DNA of 64,000 nt from Desulforamulus ruminis DSM 2154. Lineage in GTDB: Bacteria > Bacillota > Desulfotomaculia > Desulfotomaculales > Desulfotomaculaceae. The translations under genes were made by a program, and so were the position numbers. This document shows positions 58,927-64,000 of the stretch, in pieces (within the stretch, counting starts at the first letter, position 1; every line of letters starts with the position of its first letter). The stretch lies in contig NC_015589.1 of assembly GCF_000215085.1 (NCBI RefSeq), positions 3,422,120 to 3,486,119 of the forward strand, read 5' to 3'. A model generated the notes under the pieces. That model was not told the DNA's origin and searched no databases. It worked only from the letters and a program-made list of their open reading frames with translations.

Positions 58927-59433
58927 TTGATACTTCCCTATCTAAAACACACACCGCAGATTAAACCTACTGTATATCTGGCGCCGGGGGCGGTGGTTGT
59001 AGGCAGGGTTGAACTGCAGGATCACGTAAGCATATGGTATAATGCAGTGATTCGCGGAGATGTGGACGGTATTCAAATCGGTCGGGCCACCAATATTCAG
59101 GATGGGTGCTTGCTGCATCAAAATGAAGGCTTTCCCTTGATTATCGGGGAGGAAGTCACGGTGGGGCATGGTGCCATTTTGCACGGCTGCACCATTGAGG
59201 ACGGATGTTTAATCGGTATGGGCGCCATCCTGCTTACCGGATCTAAAATTGGTGCTGAATCCCTTATCGGAGCCGGAACTCTGGTGAAAGAGCATCAGGA
59301 AATCCCTTCGGGTGTTCTGGCCTTGGGTTCCCCGGCCCGTATTGTACGCTCACTGAGCGATCAAGAAAGAGCCAACCTGCGAGAGTCGGCCCGCCATTAT
59401 TTACAAATGGCCCGGGAATATGCCGAAGGCTAA
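58927..59433 (+). CDS. Gamma-carbonic anhydrase-like hexapeptide-repeat protein
   Basis: Left-handed beta-helix protein of 168 residues. Hexapeptide repeats run from about 20 to 140 (VELQDHVSIWYNAVIRGDV, IQIGRATNIQDGCLLHQ, VTVGHGAILHGC). The three zinc His of gamma-carbonic anhydrase are present: His in LLHQNEG and the pair in VGHGAILHG. Such YrdA/PaaY-type proteins hydrate CO2 or have unknown function. TTG at 58927 has AGGAGG 7 nt upstream. It is followed by a bidirectional terminator. Confidence 0.85.
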   Translation: MILPYLKHTPQIKPTVYLAPGAVVVGRVELQDHVSIWYNAVIRGDVDGIQIGRATNIQDGCLLHQNEGFPLIIGEEVTVGHGAILHGCTIEDGCLIGMGAILLTGSKIGAESLIGAGTLVKEHQEIPSGVLALGSPARIVRSLSDQERANLRESARHYLQMAREYAEG

Positions 59434-59436
59434 AAG

Positions 59437-59465
59437 AAAAAAACCGGGATACCCCGGTTTTTTCT
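59437..59465. terminator. Bidirectional terminator between the carbonic anhydrase-like gene and the 96-residue gene
   Basis: AAAACCGGG-ATA-CCCGGTTTT-type stem with A- and T-runs on both sides, between two convergent stop codons. Confidence 0.85.
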
Positions 59466-59756
59466 TTATTCCTGTTGATCACAGCAAAGTCCTCGTTCAA
59501 AATCCTCTTCACGCAGATAAACAGTATCCGCGATTGCGTATTTGCCAAAGTTTTTATCCAACTCTTTCTCATGAAGGTGGCCATATACAATGCCCCTGGC
59601 GATTGCCTTGTCGCGAAAGCAGATAGCATAAAGATCTCCTTCTTTAAGCACCCGGCAGGGTATATTGTGAGATTTGGAAAACTTTAATGCCATAGGCAAA
59701 GCCCGTTCAAAATCCTCGGATTCCATGGTGAAGGCAGGAAAAAGATAAGATCGCAC
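59466..59756 (-). CDS. Hypothetical protein, 96 residues
   Basis: GTG at 59756, with AAAGGGG about 11 nt upstream. Soluble protein (RSYLFPAFTMESEDFERALP; CRVLKEGDLYAICFRDKAIA) with a Cys pair near the C terminus (GLCCDQQE). No family recognised. It ends exactly at a bidirectional terminator. Confidence 0.65.
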   Translation of the reverse strand: MRSYLFPAFTMESEDFERALPMALKFSKSHNIPCRVLKEGDLYAICFRDKAIARGIVYGHLHEKELDKNFGKYAIADTVYLREEDFERGLCCDQQE

Positions 59757-59882
59757 TTTTTAGAAGACCCCTTTCGTCTGATGCTACAATATGTGTATTC
59801 AACAAAGTACATTTTTGCCCTTTAAGAAATAAATGGCTTTAGGTGATGGTATTGGGTATAAAGGAAATTATTATAAAATGGT

Positions 59883-59909
59883 AAACCCGGTAAAAATTCC
59901 GGGTTTTTT
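59883..59909. terminator. Hairpin at the 3' end of the FCIHF protein gene
   Basis: AAACCCGG-TAAAAATT-CCGGGTTT with T6 on the plus strand. On the minus strand the tail is short. It overlaps the stop codon of the minus-strand gene. Confidence 0.6.
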
Positions 59910-60864
59910 AATCACAAAAATCTTCCTCATCAAAAGTCTGAGTATTGAAAACTTCTATGACCGCCTTACGGTCTAAAAAATCATCCAATCCTTCCCCGGT
60001 TAATTTCCAGCCGCTTTCTCCCTGGTCAATCATACGTAATCGGATCTTTTTTTCTACTTCCTTTTTTTCTCCCCGGTATATCATATTGAGGTATACCCAA
60101 TAATGTTCGTGGCTTCCACTTTCCGGACGGACCCGTTGAACCTTAATCCTGGAAATGTCGGAAACCATTCCTTTTACTGTATCCCGTACTTCTTCCGAGG
60201 GTTTATACATGGTTTTCAGGGCGGAATCTGCATCCTGCAAGTCAATGGCGGTAATAAAAACTTCGATCACTTCTTCCGGTGCCATGGCGGAAATCATTTG
60301 TTTAAACCGCCCCGCCGACTTCCAGACCATCATCTGGTGAGCCAGGTTTTCCTCACCCGATTGATGCACTTTACTGTCCCGGAAATGGATACAAAAATGT
60401 CCTTTAAAATTGTTTCCCCGGATGGCCCCGTCACCATGGGGCATACCGTTCATGGAGGCGGCCAGTTTCCGTCCGCCCACTTCAACTACCACCGCTTTAC
60501 GCCGCCAACTCCACTCCCCGTTATAAATTGCCTTCATAATGGCTGTATCTCCCGCAGTTAAAGGTTGTACATCGGCATGATAAGTCCCGCCCCGGCGCTG
60601 GACCCTAAAGCTTAGCCCGGTATCCACATCCACCACCGTAGCATTGGTATAACGCTTAAAGATTTTATCCACTTCATCCCAACTCAAAAATTCACCCCGT
60701 TGAATTTCCGGCACTTCACTTCCGGGCCAACTGCGGGAAGGCGGCGGTTCAGTGGGTTTTAATCGCTGCCAAACAATATTGGTCAGGATCATTAGACAGA
60801 CTAACGCAACCAAAAGTTTTACTAATTGTCTGGGCTTGAATATAAAGATGATCCAATTCCTCAC
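59908..60864 (-). CDS. Membrane-anchored hypothetical protein with PHG...GHFCIHF motif
   Basis: 318 residues. An N-terminal membrane segment (LVKLLVALVCLMILTNIVW) leaves the rest outside. The central part (about 75-175) has FRVQRRGGTYHADVQPL, MNGMPHGDGAI and NNFKGHFCIHFRDSKVH. This conserved-looking His/Cys-rich block resembles extracellular peptidoglycan-associated proteins of Clostridia and has the look of a Cys-His catalytic site such as in L,D-transpeptidase-like folds, but I cannot assign the family firmly. The C-terminal ~130 residues are another unknown domain. GTG at 60864 lies 8 nt after GGAGG. Confidence 0.7.
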   Translation of the reverse strand: MRNWIIFIFKPRQLVKLLVALVCLMILTNIVWQRLKPTEPPPSRSWPGSEVPEIQRGEFLSWDEVDKIFKRYTNATVVDVDTGLSFRVQRRGGTYHADVQPLTAGDTAIMKAIYNGEWSWRRKAVVVEVGGRKLAASMNGMPHGDGAIRGNNFKGHFCIHFRDSKVHQSGEENLAHQMMVWKSAGRFKQMISAMAPEEVIEVFITAIDLQDADSALKTMYKPSEEVRDTVKGMVSDISRIKVQRVRPESGSHEHYWVYLNMIYRGEKKEVEKKIRLRMIDQGESGWKLTGEGLDDFLDRKAVIEVFNTQTFDEEDFCD

Positions 60865-60950
60865 GGACCTGTCCTCCAAGGGAAATATCTATCAAATAAT
60901 ATGGCGGGCCGGTGTATTTATGCAGGTTATTTTTAAAGGCGGCAAAAGCA

Positions 60951-60986
60951 AAAAGCGACAGAAGAATTGGCTTCTCTGTCGCTTTT
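60951..60986 (-). terminator. Terminator after fni
   Basis: AAAAGCGACAGA and TCTGTCGCTTTT form a 12-bp stem around 12 nt; on the minus strand TGCTTTTGCC follows. Confidence 0.7.
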
Positions 60987-61084
60987 CATCCCTCTCAGCA
61001 TGGTCTTGTGAAGGACCATGCCATATAAAAACTCTTCACAAATTCTGCCCGGGAGGAACGTTCCAGGGACTCAAATTCCTTCTT

Positions 61085-62140
61085 TCAGATACAAGGACCG
61101 GGCCTTCTGGCATAAGCATGGGCATCAATTCCTCTTAGGGTTAGCCAGTGATAGGACTTTCCGCTAATCACTGCCGGAACCTTTTTGAGGTCCTCAATCT
61201 TTTGCGCTCCCAGCATGAGCATAATCCGGTGCATATTCTGAATCAGATCCTCCAGGTAACCAACAAGCCCCTTGTCGGAAGCATCCATTAAAACCCTTAG
61301 CAGGGGCCGGGCCATCCCCACCAGGGAACATCCAAGAGTTAAGGCCTTTATACAATCCAGAGCATGGTCAATGCCTCCGGAGGCAATTAAACATCCTTTG
61401 GAATGAACAGAAAGCCCTTCCAATAAGCTAATGGCAGTGGGAATCCCCCAGTCCCAATTTAGCTTCTTGCCGCACCGGGTTTCTTCAATCGCCATAAAAT
61501 CAGTTCCTCCGGCCCCGCCGATATCAATATAGTCAATGCCACTGGCATGAAGACAAGCAACACTTTCCCTGGACATGCCAAAGCCAACTTCTTTAACGAT
61601 AAGAGGTACCTCCAGTTGTTGAGCCAATCCTTCAATATTGCGTAAAATGCCTTTGAAATTACGATCTCCTTCAGCCATAGCCAGCTCCTGAGGTACATTT
61701 AAATGAAGCTGGAGCCCGTCCGCCCCAATCATCTTTACCGCCTCTCTGGCTTCATCCACCGTACAGTCCGCCCCTAAATTGGCCAGAATGACCCCGTCTG
61801 GATTGGCCTCCCGGACCACTTCAAAGCTGCGCCGGGCCGCCGGAGTCTCCATGGCCGCCCTCTGGGAGCCCACCGCCATAGCCACCCCGGTTAGGGCTGC
61901 GGCCCGGGCCAGGCTGAAATTAATATTTTCTAACTGGGGGTGACCTCCTGTCATGGCATTAATCAGCAGGGGGCCCCTCAGTTTTTTGCCAAGGAAGGTA
62001 CATCCGGTGTCCACCTCGTTCCAGTTAAGCTGAGGCAGGGAATTATGCACCAGCATAATATCGTTGAAACCAGTGTAACCATTACTCTTGTTTTGTTCCA
62101 GAGATAAACGAATGTGTTCCAGTTTCCTGTCCAATCGCAA
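61085..62140 (-). CDS. fni: Isopentenyl-diphosphate delta-isomerase, type 2 (FMN)
   Basis: FMN/NADPH-dependent isomerase of 351 residues that interconverts IPP and DMAPP for isoprenoid (menaquinone, undecaprenol) synthesis. Typical blocks are DRKLEHIRLSLEQ, GFNDIMLVHNSLP, NAMTGG, VGSQRAAM, LQLHLNVPQEL, VKEVGFGMS and IDIGGAGGTDF. TTG at 62140 has AGGGGG 8 nt upstream. It is monocistronic, located between typA and the membrane protein gene. Confidence 0.94.
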   Translation of the reverse strand: MRLDRKLEHIRLSLEQNKSNGYTGFNDIMLVHNSLPQLNWNEVDTGCTFLGKKLRGPLLINAMTGGHPQLENINFSLARAAALTGVAMAVGSQRAAMETPAARRSFEVVREANPDGVILANLGADCTVDEAREAVKMIGADGLQLHLNVPQELAMAEGDRNFKGILRNIEGLAQQLEVPLIVKEVGFGMSRESVACLHASGIDYIDIGGAGGTDFMAIEETRCGKKLNWDWGIPTAISLLEGLSVHSKGCLIASGGIDHALDCIKALTLGCSLVGMARPLLRVLMDASDKGLVGYLEDLIQNMHRIMLMLGAQKIEDLKKVPAVISGKSYHWLTLRGIDAHAYARRPGPCI

Positions 62141-62290
62141 CAGTTTGTCCCCCTAACATGGTTCCGGTTATTTTCTCGAAAAATATCTATAATTAATAGA
62201 ATATCACCATTACAAAGGAACTATTTCTTCCGCCACGGGTGAATCCCCTTCTAAAGGTTGAATATATCTTACAGTTTAGGAAGAAATTTA

Positions 62291-62323
62291 AAAAAGGTAG
62301 TCTTTAATAAAGACTGCCTTTTT
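62291..62323 (-). terminator. Terminator downstream of typA
   Basis: AAAAAGG-T-AGTCTTT and AAAGACT-G-CCTTTTT form a 15-pair stem including one G-T pair around a 3-nt loop, followed on the minus strand by a T run. About 30 bp after the typA stop. Confidence 0.82.
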
Positions 62324-62354
62324 AATAAACAAAATCATTTGATACACTTCCTGT

Positions 62355-64000
62355 TTAGGCCAAGTTGCTGTTCTTTTTAGCCCTGGCCCTCTCACTTTTG
62401 TCCAATAGCCTTTTTCTGATTCTTAGGCTCTTGGGGGTTACTTCCAATAGTTCATCATCCCCCAGGTATTCAATGCATTCTTCCAGGCTCATGGTGCGGG
62501 GCTCTTCCAGTTTTACAGTGGCCTCGGCGGTACTGGCACGGTGATTGGTCAACTGTTTTTTCTTACATACGTTGACTTCAATATCCTGATCCCTGGCGTG
62601 CTCTCCCACCACCATTCCCTCATAGACCTTGGTTCCGGGAGTAACAAACAAAGTACCCCTTCCCTGGGCCCCCAACAAGCCGTACTGGGTGGCTTCCCCG
62701 GATTCAAAGGCAATTAGCACGCCCTGATAACGGCGCTTGATCTCTCCTTTGAACGGTTCATAGCCCTGGAAGGTATGATTCATCACGGCATGGCCCCGGG
62801 TTTCCGTCAGCAATTGAGAGCGGAAACCAATTAATCCCCGGGCCGGTACGATAAACTCCAGGCGCAGTTGACCCGGGCCGTTAGGACCCATGTTCACCAT
62901 TTCGCCTCTCCGGTTGCCCAGGGTTTCCATCACCGAGCCCATTTTATCTTCAGGAATATCCACCAGCAGCAATTCCATGGGTTCCAGCAGTTGACCCTTG
63001 TCATCCTTTCGGCAGATTACTTCCGGCTTGGAAACTTGAAGCTCAAATCCTTCCCGGCGCATGGTTTCGATTAAAATGGAGAGATGCAGTTCACCCCGCC
63101 CGGCCACCTTAAAAATATCCGGGGAATCGGTATCCTGGACTCTCATGCTCACGTTTTTCTCCGCCTCTTTATAAAGCCGGGCCCGTAGTTTACGGGAGGT
63201 AACATGTTCGCCTTCCTGTCCGGCAAAGGGGCTGTCATTCACCATAAAGGTCATCTCCAGGGTGGGCTCGTCCACAACAATGGAGGGTAACGCTTCCGGT
63301 TGATCTTTATCGGTGATGGTGTCCCCAATCATAATGTCTTCTATTCCGGAAACCACGACAATTTCTCCACAGGAAGCCTGAGGAACTTCCACCCGCTCCA
63401 GCCCTTCAAAGGCATAAACCCGTCCAATGCGGTAATTCTTACGGCTCCCCTCCCGGTTAATGACCATAACCGTTTCTCCCCCGGAGATGCTTCCTCTGGC
63501 AATACGGCCGACGGCAATCCTGCCGATATAGGAATCATATTCGGTATTATTCACCAGCATCTGCAGAGGGGCATCCGCGTCCCCCACAGGCGCCGGAAAA
63601 TGACGGATAATGGTCTCAAAAAGGGGTTGCAGATCCTTTCCGGGCACAGCCGGGTCCAAGGTTGCGATACCCTGGCGGGCAATGGCATAAACCACCGGGA
63701 AATCCAACTGCTCGTCACTGGCTCCCAGCTCAAAGAACAACTCCAGTATTTCGTCCACCACTTCATCAATGCGGCTGTCCGGGCGGTCAATCTTATTGAT
63801 TACCACCACCGGAACCAGATTTAATTCCAATGCCTTACGCAGGACAAAGCGGGTCTGAGGCATCGGTCCCTCGGAGGCATCCACCAGCAGCAGCACTCCG
63901 TCTACCATTTTTAAGACCCGTTCCACTTCTCCGCCGAAATCCGAGTGTCCCGGCGTATCTACGATATTAATCTTAACACCTTCATAACGGATGGAGGTAT
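62355..64000 (-). CDS. typA: Ribosome-associated translational GTPase TypA/BipA (5' end missing)
   Basis: The visible 548 codons are most of TypA (about 605 residues); the N-terminal Walker A region lies beyond the right edge. Visible are G3 [22 protein letters not shown]4 NKIDRP, the EF-G-like domains II and III, and the specific C-terminal domain ([49 protein letters not shown]). TypA binds the 70S ribosome and supports subunit assembly under cold or stress. The visible part has no frame disruption. Confidence 0.95.
   Translation of the reverse strand, partial: TSIRYEGVKINIVDTPGHSDFGGEVERVLKMVDGVLLLVDASEGPMPQTRFVLRKALELNLVPVVVINKIDRPDSRIDEVVDEILELFFELGASDEQLDFPVVYAIARQGIATLDPAVPGKDLQPLFETIIRHFPAPVGDADAPLQMLVNNTEYDSYIGRIAVGRIARGSISGGETVMVINREGSRKNYRIGRVYAFEGLERVEVPQASCGEIVVVSGIEDIMIGDTITDKDQPEALPSIVVDEPTLEMTFMVNDSPFAGQEGEHVTSRKLRARLYKEAEKNVSMRVQDTDSPDIFKVAGRGELHLSILIETMRREGFELQVSKPEVICRKDDKGQLLEPMELLLVDIPEDKMGSVMETLGNRRGEMVNMGPNGPGQLRLEFIVPARGLIGFRSQLLTETRGHAVMNHTFQGYEPFKGEIKRRYQGVLIAFESGEATQYGLLGAQGRGTLFVTPGTKVYEGMVVGEHARDQDIEVNVCKKKQLTNHRASTAEATVKLEEPRTMSLEECIEYLGDDELLEVTPKSLRIRKRLLDKSERARAKKNSNLA

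Overview
The window looks like a chromosomal segment of a Gram-positive, spore-forming, anaerobic sulfate reducer of the Desulfotomaculum/Desulforamulus type. The evidence is a complete hdrC-hdrB-sat-aprB-aprA-qmoA-qmoB block in which HdrB/HdrC-like proteins stand where Gram-negative sulfate reducers have the membrane subunit QmoC. Further support comes from sporulation genes (a Spo0E-type phosphatase and a sporulation-type histidine kinase), strong AGGAGG ribosome binding sites, frequent TTG/GTG starts and many intrinsic terminators. Most genes lie on the minus strand. No CRISPR array, prophage or insertion sequence was seen.

Layout. 1-4 kb: feoA-feoB-dac-fur iron operon behind a promoter with a good Fur box. 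4-13 kb: GH18 hydrolase, a divergent-PAP2/MFS/polysaccharide deacetylase operon, nickel-dependent lactate racemase LarA, an HtrA protease, an HD-GYP protein and a decayed deacetylase. 13-23 kb: the sulfate activation/reduction block with long non-coding leaders containing hairpins and palindromes. 23-29 kb: YkgJ, YlbF, an orphan response regulator, a PilZ protein and a DHA2 transporter. 29-31 kb: a pair of U32-family iron-sulfur proteins resembling UbiU/UbiV. 31.6-38.7 kb: an XRE-cupin regulator followed by a complete oligopeptide ABC transporter and an M29-type aminopeptidase. 39-41 kb: ZnuA plus a His-rich COG0523 GTPase behind a Zur-like operator. 41.7-44.8 kb: glyA-lpdA under a tandem glycine riboswitch. 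45-48 kb: sporulation kinase and Spo0E. 48-51 kb: ten tRNA genes, including an exactly repeated Phe-Gly-Cys block that brackets dut. 51-52 kb: speE with a decayed pyruvoyl-dependent arginine decarboxylase gene in front of it. 52-64 kb: general stress-like protein, endonuclease IV, an orphan peptide-binding protein, an FG/Q-rich low-complexity protein, gamma-carbonic anhydrase-like protein, type 2 IPP isomerase and the truncated GTPase gene typA.

How the parts fit. Sat activates sulfate to APS, AprBA reduces APS to sulfite, and QmoAB with HdrCB probably delivers electrons from menaquinol or soluble carriers. Iron and zinc uptake each have their own operator-like palindrome over the promoter. 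Glycine controls glyA-lpdA, suggesting that Lpd serves as the L-protein of the glycine cleavage system. Four copies of a ~100-bp CGGATTT-rich imperfect palindrome and two copies of a second hairpin repeat sit between genes.

The observations I would look at first are the pdaD pseudogene before speE, the U32 pair in an organism expected to lack ubiquinone, the FG/Q-repeat protein, the riboswitch-glyA-lpdA operon, the intergenic repeat family, and the structured leaders of the sulfate-reduction genes. All calls come from reading the sequence; no database search was run.
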